From Candidatus Krumholzibacteriota bacterium (lineage in GTDB: Bacteria > Krumholzibacteriota > Krumholzibacteriia > Krumholzibacteriales > WJIX01), in assembly GCA_034520215.1 (NCBI GenBank), contig JAXHNR010000002.1, forward strand, positions 718,642 to 782,641: DNA of 64,000 nt. The letters are read 5' to 3'. Position 1 is the first letter of the stretch, and every line of letters begins with the position of its first letter. The position numbers were made by a program, and so were the translations under genes. Shown here piece after piece: positions 1 through 8,408 of the stretch. The notes beneath the pieces were generated by a model. The model was not told the origin of the DNA. It made no database searches and saw only the letters and a list, made by a program, of their open reading frames with translations.

Positions 1-1706
1 TCGCCTAAATAATTAAGAATGCTAGTCGCGCACCATTTGGTGGCCGCCGCTGTATTATCATAAGCTATTCCGGATATCTCGTTTCCGGATATGGTACCGG
101 TTATCATTTCACCGTAAAGCTGAATCCCGTTCTGTGCCGTGACATCGGTCGCTCCCGCTCCGGTGATAACGTTTCCGGCAACCTCCACGGTCAGTTCCGT
201 GGTGGAGGAAGCGTTAAGGGCCACGGCGTTCTTCTGGAATCCTGTAAAGGTGCTGCTGTACAGGCCGAATTCACGGGCTACCGAATCTTCATTGTACAGA
301 TACATGGCCACGCCGTGCTGGGCTCCGCTGAAGGGCGTGTCCTTTACGTCCTTGAATTCTACTTCGTTGACGTATCCACCGGCATTGTGATAGCCCACAC
401 CGATAAAGTTGTTATTGCTATTTCCCCTGCCGGCTCCGTCGACTACCAGGCCGTCTATGATCACCTCATCCGCGTCGTGGGCATAGACGATAGGGTAATT
501 ATCGCCGCTGGTGGTAAAAAACTGGGTAAGTGTTTCTGGGGAAACAATAACGGTATTGGAATAATTTCCATACATTCGAAGCGATTTGTCGATCTCCACC
601 TGTTCTTCATAGGTGCCCGCACCGCTGTATATGGCGATCCACACCAGCGACTTATAGGAACTTACCGGCACCGCGTCCACGGCTTCCTGAATGGTGTCAT
701 ACCATTCGGCCCAGTGGGCCGTGGGGTTTCCCTTGACTATGAAGTCAAGCCGGACATCGTCGCCGTCGATATCGAAAAAGGTGTTTCCCGACAGCGACAC
801 AGTCGAGTTTCCCACCATGATTCCGTATCCACAGTTATGGATGTCGTTATTGGTGACCGACGGGGTTCCTCCGTTCCACAGGTCCATTCCCGATGAGGCC
901 CAGTTGGTCTGGTTGGCCCCCGAAAGGCAGTCATAGATATGGTTTCCCGTGATTGTGGGATTTCCGTAGTAACAGGATATTCCATAGTTGATCCGGTCGG
1001 GGTCGGCGCCTCCCAGGCCGGTTACGGTGTTTCCGGATATGACGCCGGTATCGTTGTTGAGGATGTTCTCATCCCTGGTATAGATACCGATCCGGCCGAA
1101 TCCGTAAATATCGTTATTGGTTACGTAGATCTGGCTGTCCTCTCTCCGCACCGCCAGGCCGGCGGCACCCGGATAAGCGATATTCTTGATCTCATTGTCA
1201 TGGATATCTCCGTCCGTACCGCTGTCGGCGTAGACGCCGTACTGTATATCCTTCCCGGTACCGTCGACGGTGAATCCGGAGAAATCGACCGTGGCGGAGC
1301 CGGTTATGTGCACGATGTGAGTAGTAACAGCTGTCGTCCCGGTTATTATGGAAAGTCCTGAGCCCGCTCCCTGAATGGTCAGGTCCTTGCCGTTGACGGT
1401 GATCGCTTCCGGGTACGTTCCTGAGGCAACCACTATCACGTCGCCCGACAGGGCGACGTCTACGGCCGCCTGTATGGTGGCGTAATCGCCCGGCACATTA
1501 AGTGTCGCCGCGACGATGCCGGTTGGAGCCCGTTGAATCGACTTATCGGAAGGACTCTGGCTAGTGAGCATTTGACTTTCCGATAAGAATGGCTCTGCTG
1601 GTTTCGGTTTCTCCGCGTTATCTTCACCGCTGGCCGCGAGGCAGGGTGAGAGTGGCAAGGCGATGAGAAAAAAGAGAAGTGCAAACATTGTTCGTCGATA
1701 ATTCAT
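1..1706 (-). CDS. Secreted right-handed beta-helix repeat protein (3' end outside window)
   Basis: The frame is open from an ATG at 1706 to the left edge, so the C-terminus is missing and at least 568 residues are present. A strong ribosome site (AGGAGGGG, about 1708-1716) decides the start. Residues 1-26 form a signal peptide ending near CLAAS. After a low-complexity linker, from about residue 72, comes a VPGDYATIQAAVDVA block followed by many short 'ITGN.I.G' type rungs. This is the pattern of DUF1565/pectate-lyase-fold beta-helix proteins, and a second 'TIQEAVDAV' block near residue 310 starts another helix. Such proteins are usually exported polysaccharide-binding or degrading or surface proteins. 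No catalytic site could be assigned. The class is secure, the substrate is not. Because the C-terminus is missing, it cannot be checked for the sorting tail seen in two neighbouring proteins. Confidence 0.85.
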   Translation of the reverse strand, partial: MNYRRTMFALLFFLIALPLSPCLAASGEDNAEKPKPAEPFLSESQMLTSQSPSDKSIQRAPTGIVAATLNVPGDYATIQAAVDVALSGDVIVVASGTYPEAITVNGKDLTIQGAGSGLSIITGTTAVTTHIVHITGSATVDFSGFTVDGTGKDIQYGVYADSGTDGDIHDNEIKNIAYPGAAGLAVRREDSQIYVTNNDIYGFGRIGIYTRDENILNNDTGVISGNTVTGLGGADPDRINYGISCYYGNPTITGNHIYDCLSGANQTNWASSGMDLWNGGTPSVTNNDIHNCGYGIMVGNSTVSLSGNTFFDIDGDDVRLDFIVKGNPTAHWAEWYDTIQEAVDAVPVSSYKSLVWIAIYSGAGTYEEQVEIDKSLRMYGNYSNTVIVSPETLTQFFTTSGDNYPIVYAHDADEVIIDGLVVDGAGRGNSNNNFIGVGYHNAGGYVNEVEFKDVKDTPFSGAQHGVAMYLYNEDSVAREFGLYSSTFTGFQKNAVALNASSTTELTVEVAGNVITGAGATDVTAQNGIQLYGEMITGTISGNEISGIAYDNTAAATKWCATSILNYLG

Positions 1707-2101
1707 AGTCCCCTCCTAAATGATATTGGATATTGGTCTTTTTTGATTTCATAGTTGCGAGTATTCTACAAATATTTTTCGATCTGAAGGAATCATGGTG
1801 GTTTCAGAATCATGGCACACTCCTTCCACAAGGGAAGCATATAATGACACCCAACTCTGAATTTATTATGGAAATCGAAAAATCCGCTGAAGATTTTATG
1901 GAAAAAAAAGAAAAAATCCTCTTACCCCCTTATAACAGACGAACCGGCGAGTGGCTCTTACGATTCTTCTTTTTATTAGCCTAGATTCTATTGAATGCCC
2001 TCTTAGAATTACAATTTACGTTCACATATTACATCAAATAGTATATTAAGTCAAGATTTATCTGGCACTCGCGCAGTTCCCGCTCCGCACAGGGTTATTC
2101 C

Positions 2102-2130
2102 TTGACGAAAGTATATCATTATGATACAAT
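2102..2130 (+). promoter_or_regulatory. Sigma-70-like promoter for the small exported protein
   Basis: TTGACG at 2102-2107 and TACAAT at 2125-2130 are separated by exactly 17 bases. They lie 35 bases upstream of the GTG start at 2166, which has a strong AAAGGAGGTG ribosome site. The surrounding 1707-2165 interval has no credible gene. Confidence 0.55.
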
Positions 2131-2165
2131 AGCTTAGAGTTGGACTTATAAAAGGAGGTGAATTT

Positions 2166-2636
2166 GTGAAAAAGTTATTAGTATTATTCAGCGTACTGGT
2201 TATTGCACTCTATGCAATGCCAGCCAATGCCGATGATTGTGTGGACGTAGAACTCGGAGCAGAAGTAGTTGAGAGTGAGACTATCGATATTCTGCAGCTC
2301 TACTTTTCTCTGGAAAACTGCGGAACCGAGCCTGGAATGGTTGAACTGACAGTAGAATTGACCTACGATAGTGAAGAGGTCGGTACCGGCACGTTTGAAG
2401 TATATATGCCCGCAGGGGAAATCGTTGTTAAGGAACTGGAACTGCCTATTCCTGAAGCGGTACCACCCGGTGAGTACGCACTTTGCGTAACTGCTGAGAT
2501 GGGCTTTGCCTCAGACGTTGCCTGCGCAACTGTTTATCTTAATGATGACAATATGGTCACATCATTCAACACAGTATCTTCACCCGTAGGTACTGAGGAA
2601 GCAACTTGGGGTAAGGTTAAATCTATACATAGATAA
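2166..2636 (+). CDS. Small exported protein of unknown function
   Basis: A 156-residue protein starting at GTG, placed by an AAAGGAGGTG ribosome site eight bases upstream. Residues 1-22 are a clean signal peptide (ending in PANA-DD). The mature part is acidic and predicted from its alternating pattern to be all-beta, with three cysteines (DDCVDV, ENCGTE, ACATV plus LCVT) that could form disulfides. The 'SLENCGTEPGMVELTVELTY' stretch resembles an immunoglobulin-like or CARDB-type fold, but I do not recognise the family. It has its own promoter and sits alone between two surface-protein genes, so it is probably periplasmic or surface exposed. No function is assigned. Confidence 0.75.
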   Translation: MKKLLVLFSVLVIALYAMPANADDCVDVELGAEVVESETIDILQLYFSLENCGTEPGMVELTVELTYDSEEVGTGTFEVYMPAGEIVVKELELPIPEAVPPGEYALCVTAEMGFASDVACATVYLNDDNMVTSFNTVSSPVGTEEATWGKVKSIHR

Positions 2637-2659
2637 TATTTGTCGGCAGTTAAAATCAA

Positions 2660-2687
2660 AAGGAGTACTCCGGGAGGGGTGCTCCTT
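2660..2687 (+). terminator. Hairpin after the small exported protein
   Basis: Twelve-base arms (AAGGAGTACTCC and GGGGTGCTCCTT, with two G-T pairs) close a four-base GGGA loop 23 bases after the stop. The stem is strong but is followed by GCATTTC rather than a T run, so termination activity is uncertain. Confidence 0.45.
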
Positions 2688-2752
2688 GCATTTCTAAGGC
2701 AATAAATAGCAACTGTGGTTTTTTAAAACGAATGCAAATGTGTAACCGGTAA

Positions 2753-4408
2753 ATGCATGATCAAAAAATGAGGATTATGATATTCAAGAGAATAAAAATA
2801 TTTTTATATCTGCCGGTAATTCTAATCGTCCTGATTCATGGAGGGAATATCCATTCAATAGAGAAGATTACAACCTTCCCGGGAGAATATCAGAACGACC
2901 AGTTCGGCATTTCGGTAAGTACTGCCGGTGATTTCAACGGAGACGGGTATATCGATTTGGTGGTTGGCGCCAACCTTGAGGATTCCGGAGGTGACGCTGC
3001 CGGGCGATGTTACCTTTACCTTGGCGGTATGACCCCTGATTCAATCCCGGATATGACTTTTACCGGCTCAACCGCAGACCGACTGGGAACCAGAGTCGCC
3101 GGCGGAGGAGATATCAATAACGATGGATACGATGATATCGCAGTTTACGCTTCCGGTTCTTCAGGAGATCCTGGCGAAGTATATATATTTCTCGGGGGAT
3201 GCTCTCTGGATGGTGTTCCCGATGCGGTGCTGACAGGCACAAAATCCGGCGACCGGTTCGGAAGGGGTATGTCGATAAACGGCGACATCAACGGAGACGG
3301 CTGCAGTGACCTGATTATAGGGGCCTCCGAAGCGGATTCATCAGGTACGGTCTATATCTATTTCGGGGGAAACCCTTTCGATACAGACGAAGATATCACT
3401 ATTAACGGAGAGAACACCGGAGATTTCTTCGGCGATATGGTAGACGCCGGTGGTGACGTTAATGGCGACGGGGAAGACGATCTGCTGATCGGGGCTCCCC
3501 GAAATGATGACGGCGCAGTATGGGGAGGGAAAGCTTATCTCTATCTGGGAGGCGCCGCTTTTGATACTATCCCCGACGCATCCATGACCGGAGCTTCAAT
3601 AGGAGACTGGTTCGGCGCCGCGGGTAAGATTGTCAGAGATCTCAACGCAGACTCCATGGATGAAATGATAGTTTCCGCTCCCTATTTCAACAATATATAC
3701 GGTGATGATGCCGGCATAATATACCTTTTTCTGGGCGCTTCTAACCCTGACGGAATACAGGACGGCACAATCCCCGGTGGGTCCTATGAAGAACAGCTTG
3801 GATACTCTCTTTCCTGTACCGATGCGGATGGTGACGGCATCGAGGATATAATAGCCGGAGCCCCCGGTTACGGAGGCGCCGGAGTTCAATTCGGAAGGGT
3901 ATACCTTTTTAAAGGGGAATACCCTCTGTCCTCATCTCCACTCTTCACCTATCAATCCGCTGATACCCTGGGAGAACTCGGAATTTCAGTAGCAGGGCTG
4001 AGGCATTTTACCAGGCATGACGGCGGCGGAGGAAGTTTCACCGCGGGCGGCTGGAACATCGGCGGAACGGGCACCGCTTCACTTTTCGGAGAGGAAATAA
4101 TTGTAACAGACTCTGATACGGCCGAAGAAATATCAAAACAGGTGGTCGATATCTATCCCAACCCTGCCAGTTCTGATTTAAAGATAAGGTGTACACTGGC
4201 TAAAAGGGATGAGGTAAGAATGGCGATATATGACGTAACCGGAAGGAAGATTACCGACATTGCCGAGGGTGTATACGGAAAGGGAGCACTGATACGCAGC
4301 TGGAACCCCCGAAATAACGGAGAGAACCCTCTTTCCAGAGGTGTTTACTTTGTGGTGGTGCGGATAGGTGAACGCGCCTTTACTCGCAAACTGCTTATAA
4401 TGAAATAA
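2753..4408 (+). CDS. FG-GAP (integrin-alpha-like) repeat surface protein with C-terminal sorting domain
   Basis: A 551-residue exported protein. Residues 12-30 are hydrophobic (signal peptide). Six calcium-binding FG-GAP repeats follow, each with a D-x-N-x-D-G type loop: DFNGDGYIDL (about residue 60), DINNDGYDDI (120), DINGDGCSDL (179), DVNGDGEDDL (235), a degenerate DLNADSMDEM (296) and DADGDGIEDI (358), consistent with a beta-propeller. The last 85 residues (from YPNPA at about 464, through YDVTGRKI and SRGVYFV, to the C-terminal KLLIMK) are a type IX secretion/Por sorting domain, so the protein is probably exported to the cell surface. No clear ribosome site precedes the first ATG (2753). 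The ATG at 2768 is an alternative. Ligand unknown. Confidence 0.85.
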   Translation: MHDQKMRIMIFKRIKIFLYLPVILIVLIHGGNIHSIEKITTFPGEYQNDQFGISVSTAGDFNGDGYIDLVVGANLEDSGGDAAGRCYLYLGGMTPDSIPDMTFTGSTADRLGTRVAGGGDINNDGYDDIAVYASGSSGDPGEVYIFLGGCSLDGVPDAVLTGTKSGDRFGRGMSINGDINGDGCSDLIIGASEADSSGTVYIYFGGNPFDTDEDITINGENTGDFFGDMVDAGGDVNGDGEDDLLIGAPRNDDGAVWGGKAYLYLGGAAFDTIPDASMTGASIGDWFGAAGKIVRDLNADSMDEMIVSAPYFNNIYGDDAGIIYLFLGASNPDGIQDGTIPGGSYEEQLGYSLSCTDADGDGIEDIIAGAPGYGGAGVQFGRVYLFKGEYPLSSSPLFTYQSADTLGELGISVAGLRHFTRHDGGGGSFTAGGWNIGGTGTASLFGEEIIVTDSDTAEEISKQVVDIYPNPASSDLKIRCTLAKRDEVRMAIYDVTGRKITDIAEGVYGKGALIRSWNPRNNGENPLSRGVYFVVVRIGERAFTRKLLIMK

Positions 4409-4639
4409 CCTGTAATAAATCCAGGTCAGGAATCTCCGTATAAGAATTCACTCGAGATGATCATCTCAGCCGCAAGCCCAGGAATTTATTTTTCAGAGCC
4501 CAGAGTCCTGTGTGCGGCTCTGGAGAGGTCGGTCATAAGCATGCGGTCGCACAAGGGAGACTGAGGATTCTGTAGTGGGGATTATCTCCAGACTTACGCT
4601 TCCTGTAGCCCATCGTCCTCATCTTCGCCCCTGCAGATA

Positions 4640-4907
4640 AAAGCGTTTTACGTTCCAGATGTTCGTCCGGCATGGCGGGATATCGGCTTCGGCGCTGTAA
4701 TAACCGCCCTGTTCTTTTATTTCTGCAAGTGGGTCATATGGAGGCACCTCGCCTTTACAGGGATCGGCTCCGCCTACGTCCGGAGCGGCGGGCACTCCGG
4801 CAATACATTTTCTGTGGGTATACTATTTTACCCTGGTGGTATTTCTGGGGACGGAGCTGGCCAAGACGTATACTCAGCGGCTCAAAAAAGTAATAGAATC
4901 TGACTGA
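4640..4907 (+). pseudogene. Frameshifted C-terminal relic of a YihY/BrkB-family membrane protein gene
   Basis: Conceptual translation of this stretch matches the last ~85 residues of the intact YihY-family protein encoded at 22072-22926. The first part reads FYVPDVRPAWRDIGFGAV and TGIGSAY in one frame. After a one-base shift around 4776-4790 the match continues in another frame as AAGTPAIHFLWVYY and FLGTELAKTYTQ to the shared ending VIESD-stop (TGA 4905-4907). No start codon or N-terminal part is visible upstream (4409-4639 shows nothing else recognisable). It is a dead duplicate, in opposite orientation to the intact copy and 17 kb away. Confidence 0.8.
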
Positions 4908-5068
4908 AATTTATTCTGAAAAACGACTTTTTTCATCCCTTTTTCGGAAGGAGGCAGGAATTTTGCTTGCTTCTCAAAGAAATTATTTGTTGTATAAAAA
5001 AGATATGTTATTAATTAATAATAATTTAACTGTTTAGAGATAACTTTTAACCAGAAGGAGGTTCTGTT

Positions 5069-6316
5069 TTGAGGAAAGCAGCTATCATCGCGCTGGCAGC
5101 CGTTGTTCTGATCTCATTCGGCTGTTCAGACGACGATTCGTCACCCACTCAGGCCGATACTGACTGTGTATCCACACCCACCTTTGATCCGGCCGCGGGG
5201 AGTTACGACAGTGTTATATCCGTAAAGATCAATTGTGACAACCAGGAAGCGGATATTTATTATTCAATAGACGGTTCGGACCCCGATGAATCTTCCACCA
5301 TGCTGGCAGCGGAAGATTCGATTCGGGTGGACAGCACTACCACTATCAGGGCAAGGGCTTACAGTAGCGGGATGGACCCCAGCGCCATCGCCGAGGCGGA
5401 GTATATTATTGATTTACCTGAAGTCGAAGCGCCATTTATCAATGTCGGGTCAGTGGTTTATCAGAGTTCCGTTTTTGTGTCAATCACCTGCGCCACTCCG
5501 GACGCCGATATCTACTTCACTACTGACGGGAGCACCCCGGATACCAATTCCACACATCTGTTCTCATTAGTTCGGGTTGATAGCAGCTGCGTATTAAAGG
5601 CGCGGGCATTCAAGGAGGGTATGGATCCCAGCCCTGTGGCCAGTAAGGAGATCGTAATTATCCCGGATCTGGTGGCCTATTACACGTTCGATGGAGATGC
5701 GATAGATGTCAGCGGGCACGGCCATGACGGGACCGTTTACGGCGCGACTCCTGCCACCGACCGTTTCGGTTACGCGAATTCCGCCTACCAGTTCGACGGA
5801 ACTGATGATTACATAGAACTTCCCGATGAGACATATTTCGATTTTGAAGAGTACTCCATAAGTTTCTGGGTCAGGATCTCAACCCTGCCCACTCTGCCGG
5901 ATCCGTTGTCCCCCGGAGACTACTGCCTGATAAACAAGGGAAGTAATTTCGGAAACTACACCCTGAGATTGCGGAAATTCGGCGGAGCAAGTTACTGCAA
6001 CATGAATGTCACGCATGTAACTTCAGGCGGCAACTGGACTACCACCGGTTCTGAATATATCCACCTGGATCAGTACTACCACGTGGTTGTTACCATGTCC
6101 GATGAGATAAGATTTTATTATGATGGCGTGCTGGGGCAGACAAGCTTTTCAATGCCTGACCCGCTGCTGAATGACGACAACGTGCTCATCGGGAAGCTCC
6201 GGACCACCGGCGATCCGTTACATTTCGAGGGGATCCTAGATGATATCCGGTTCTATGACAGAGCGCTGAGCGGCTCTGAGATTTCAGCTCTCTACAATGC
6301 TGAGAGTTCTCAATAA
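5069..6316 (+). CDS. Lipoprotein with two chitobiase-type (CHB_HEX_C) repeats and a LamG-like C-terminal domain
   Basis: A 415-residue protein starting at TTG, placed by AGAAGGAGGT at 5053-5062. The N-terminus MRKAAIIALAAVVLISFGCS is a lipoprotein signal with Cys19 as lipidation site. Residues ~38-115 and ~117-193 are two copies of a domain with the pattern 'DADIYYSIDGSDPD...I.ARAY..GMDPS', typical of the chitobiase/beta-hexosaminidase C-terminal domain. Residues ~203-415 form a concanavalin-A/LamG-like jelly roll (LVAYYTFDGDAIDVSGHGHDG, YQFDGTDDYI, FWVRI, DDIRFYDRALS). It is likely a membrane-anchored carbohydrate-binding or adhesion protein. No catalytic residues were identified. It stands alone, with a hairpin shortly downstream. 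Confidence 0.82.
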   Translation: MRKAAIIALAAVVLISFGCSDDDSSPTQADTDCVSTPTFDPAAGSYDSVISVKINCDNQEADIYYSIDGSDPDESSTMLAAEDSIRVDSTTTIRARAYSSGMDPSAIAEAEYIIDLPEVEAPFINVGSVVYQSSVFVSITCATPDADIYFTTDGSTPDTNSTHLFSLVRVDSSCVLKARAFKEGMDPSPVASKEIVIIPDLVAYYTFDGDAIDVSGHGHDGTVYGATPATDRFGYANSAYQFDGTDDYIELPDETYFDFEEYSISFWVRISTLPTLPDPLSPGDYCLINKGSNFGNYTLRLRKFGGASYCNMNVTHVTSGGNWTTTGSEYIHLDQYYHVVVTMSDEIRFYYDGVLGQTSFSMPDPLLNDDNVLIGKLRTTGDPLHFEGILDDIRFYDRALSGSEISALYNAESSQ

Positions 6317-6353
6317 GAATTGAAATTAGCGGTTAATCAGGTGTGAAGACTCG

Positions 6354-6381
6354 GGAGGGAAGCTGAAATCAGTTTCCCTCC
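6354..6381 (+). terminator. Strong hairpin downstream of the LamG lipoprotein
   Basis: Thirteen-base arms (GGAGGGAAGCTGA and TCAGTTTCCCTCC, one G-T pair) with a two-base AA turn, 37 bases after the stop codon. The following bases (TGTCACTTC) are not a T run, so it may act as a transcript-end stem rather than a classic terminator. Confidence 0.5.
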
Positions 6382-6558
6382 TGTCACTTCATTACGGCTA
6401 TAAAACCTTAAGACTGTTAACCCTTCGGTAAATATACTCAACCGGCATGAAAAAAGATCCCGGTAAATCCCTAAGCCTGCCTGAAATTCTATAGATCGTA
6501 AAAGTAAGATTATCAATATTGGGTTCAGCAATTACTCAGTATTATGGTTAAAATCAGC

Positions 6559-6640
6559 CGCTAAAGCGCCGGTTATCACGCGAATGCAAGTGGCGGCAGG
6601 CCCTTGAGAGCAAGCTCGCGGCCTTTCCCGCCGCTGATCC
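6559..6640. repeat. Dispersed palindromic repeat, partial copy 1 (related to 27606-27687 and 31553-31635)
   Basis: The sequence from CGCTAAAGCGCCGG to CCCGCCGCTGATCC matches the 3' parts of two longer repeats in the cassette region, including the self-complementary core GCAAGCTCGCGGCC. Here the terminal GTT box is missing, so it appears to be an isolated, decayed fragment. It lies directly next to the 3' end of the Doc-like toxin gene. Confidence 0.7.
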
Positions 6641-6653
6641 AACTGACATATAA

Positions 6654-7040
6654 CTATTTAACGAATCTCACGAAAAACTCAATAACATGCTCTTTGGATA
6701 GCCGCCCACCGGCGACACCTAGCGTAAGATCTTCCACCTCTTCATCACTCGCTGGAAGCTCTCTTCCGTTAATTAGCAAGAACAATTCTGCCGCAGTAAC
6801 GGCTACGCGTTTGTTGCCGTCAACAAATGGATGATTCGCACAGAGATGAAAGTGATACGCCGCAGCTTTCTCAGACAATCCCGTGTGAAGGTCTTTGCCA
6901 TCAAAGGTTGATTGTGGTAATGAAACTGCTGATTCCAGCATTCCCCGGTCACGCAGTCCAGGATCCCCTCCGAACTCCTCAATGACCCGTCGATGAATCT
7001 CCAATACGATTTCTACCGATAGATAAGCGACTGGTTGCAT
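6654..7040 (-). CDS. doc: Doc-like (Fic-fold) toxin of a toxin-antitoxin module
   Basis: A 128-residue protein with the Doc layout: N-terminal YLSVEIVLEIHRRVI, central DPGLRDRGMLESAV, then the Fic catalytic motif HPFVDGNKR (about residues 69-77, consensus HxFx[D/A/E]GNKR) followed by a helix. Doc-family proteins phosphorylate or AMPylate a target (EF-Tu for Doc of phage P1) to stop growth. The ATG overlaps the stop codon of the upstream antitoxin by one base, so the two are translationally coupled. Regulation is probably by the antitoxin on the shared promoter at 7284-7323. It lies between a repeat fragment and the BREX operon, as TA modules in defence islands often do. Confidence 0.9.
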   Translation of the reverse strand: MQPVAYLSVEIVLEIHRRVIEEFGGDPGLRDRGMLESAVSLPQSTFDGKDLHTGLSEKAAAYHFHLCANHPFVDGNKRVAVTAAELFLLINGRELPASDEEVEDLTLGVAGGRLSKEHVIEFFVRFVK

Positions 7041-7270
7041 TACTTGGCCAACCGCCGCAATACATTCCTGCGTTTCTTCATGACATAATCGAGTTGTTCG
7101 TTCATCTCCTCTGCATTGACGAGTTGTGGATTGACAGGTGTGACGATCAGATTGCCATCCTGAATCGTGAGATGTACTTGGCCGTTCTCCTCAAGCCCAA
7201 GAAGCTCTAAAATAGGCTTGTCAAGAATCAAGGCGTTGCTGTTACCGAGCTTTCGTAATTGTTTGATCAT
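7040..7270 (-). CDS. AbrB/MazE-type (swapped-hairpin) antitoxin
   Basis: A 76-residue protein starting MIKQLRKLGNSNALILDKP, the usual N-terminal swapped-hairpin DNA-binding sequence of AbrB/MazE/SpoVT antitoxins ('IRKLGNS.ALIL'). The charged C-terminal tail (MNEQLDYVMKKRRNVLRRLAK) would contact the toxin. The ribosome site AAGGGAG precedes the ATG by five bases. The stop overlaps the start of the Doc-like toxin. It probably neutralises the toxin and represses the operon through the inverted repeat at 7284-7302, which overlaps the -10 box. Confidence 0.88.
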   Translation of the reverse strand: MIKQLRKLGNSNALILDKPILELLGLEENGQVHLTIQDGNLIVTPVNPQLVNAEEMNEQLDYVMKKRRNVLRRLAK

Positions 7271-7283
7271 GTCAACTCCCTTG

Positions 7284-7323
7284 TTATAACTATATTATAA
7301 CTAAGGATGGGCTTCATGTCAAC
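7284..7323 (-). promoter_or_regulatory. Consensus promoter and candidate operator of the toxin-antitoxin operon
   Basis: Read on the minus strand, TTGACA (7323-7318), a 17-base spacer and TATAAT (7300-7295) form a perfect sigma-70 promoter. The inverted repeat GTTATAA-N5-TTATAAC (7284-7302) overlaps the -10 box, which is where an autorepressing antitoxin would be expected to bind. That role is inferred from position only. Confidence 0.7.
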
Positions 7324-7438
7324 TGCCAAAATTCTGGCATTCGAGGGAAGTTCGAGCGATTCATCGCAATAAATCATCTGAATCACGTCATTGGAGAACA
7401 AGGAAAGATCCTTTTAATCGGTCTGGTTTGATGTTCCG

Positions 7439-7540
7439 GGATGGTTGCAGAAAGAACCTGATTCCACAGCAAAGGCACTATTTGAACGTCTTCAACGTGA
7501 ACATCCTGGCTCATTTCAAGACGGTCAATTAAGAACTCTA
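7439..7540 (+). pseudogene. Short relic of an IS21-like transposase (IstA) gene
   Basis: The frame reads GWLQKEPDSTAKALFERLQ followed by REHPGSFQDGQLRTL. From memory this is the conserved 'LFERLQ.EHPG.F.DGQLRTL' stretch of IS21-type transposases. It has no start and loses similarity after LRTL. Nothing else is recognised in 7324-7763 apart from the short palindrome GGGGTAATTCCCC near 7604. It suggests past transposon activity just upstream of BREX. Confidence 0.5.
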
Positions 7541-7763
7541 CCAGAAAAAAATATTTTAATATTATCCTGCATGGGGTATAATCCCAGCAGCATTATTACT
7601 CAGGGGTAATTCCCCATAAAATAAGCTTTTTGAAAGGAATTTCCGGGGGTACATGAGGGGAGTTTTTTGACTCAAAATGATGGTTTTACGGAATTGCCTT
7701 TTGGATGCGGGATACCTGGTAATGAAAATATGATTTTAAAATATTAACTGTGAGTGTGGGTAA

Positions 7764-8408
7764 GTGAGAATCATCATGAAGACTGAAAAGCATTACAACA
7801 TGTCCTTTACTGCGGGGAACCTTTGCTTTAACGAATCGGTCATAGTGGCTGATGTTTATAATGAACTTAAGGATTGGGAAAAGACGAAAGAGAGGGTGTT
7901 GCAGGATAATCTGCTACAGGCGCACCGGATGAATTCTGCGATAAGAATTTACCGCGAAGTGGAAGAAAGATTGAAATGCCTGACTGCTGACGAATTCGTT
8001 TTTTTACTATCCGGCAGCAGATTTGAGAAGCTTTGCCTGCTGTGGATTGCGATATGTAAGAGGCATCAGTTCATTTTTGAATTTGCTAAGGAAGTGGTTA
8101 GAGAGAAATATCTCCATCTGGAAATGCTGGTCACCTACCAGGATTTTGACCGTTTCTATGCAGATAAGGCCGAGTGGCATGAAGAGCTGGAAAAACTCAG
8201 CGATTCTACCAGATCTAAGATAAGGCAAGTGTTGTTCAAGATCATGAGACAGGCAGGTATTATTTCAGAGGAGGGTTTGATAAATCCAGTGATTCTCAAC
8301 AGGGAACTGGCAATGGTGATCATCCGGGACGATAAATTACTGCTGACCGCCTTCCCGGTTTCTCAGAGAGATATTCAGGCTGTACTGGCGGGTAAGAAGA
8401 ATGGTTAG
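7764..8408 (+). CDS. brxA: BREX protein BrxA (DUF1819)
   Basis: A 214-residue protein. After the start it reads YNMSFTAGNLCFNESVIVADVY, the conserved N-terminus of BrxA (DUF1819). It is a small helical DNA-binding-type protein and the first gene of type 1 BREX operons, which block phage replication and methylate host DNA. The GTG at 7764 gives MRIIMKTEK. The in-frame ATG at 7776 (MKTEKHYN) is equally possible, since no strong ribosome site separates them. The 3' end overlaps brxB by eight bases. BrxA is part of the BREX core, but its biochemical role is not settled. Confidence 0.92.
   Translation: MRIIMKTEKHYNMSFTAGNLCFNESVIVADVYNELKDWEKTKERVLQDNLLQAHRMNSAIRIYREVEERLKCLTADEFVFLLSGSRFEKLCLLWIAICKRHQFIFEFAKEVVREKYLHLEMLVTYQDFDRFYADKAEWHEELEKLSDSTRSKIRQVLFKIMRQAGIISEEGLINPVILNRELAMVIIRDDKLLLTAFPVSQRDIQAVLAGKKNG

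Noticed and set aside
1733-1984. Open frame of 83 codons upstream of the small exported protein
   Set aside because: No ribosome site, odd composition (long Lys/Phe runs) and no recognisable motif; judged non-coding.
4672-4893. Open frame of 73 codons
   Set aside because: It is a shadow frame of the yihY relic at 4640-4907; the real homology lies in the other two frames.
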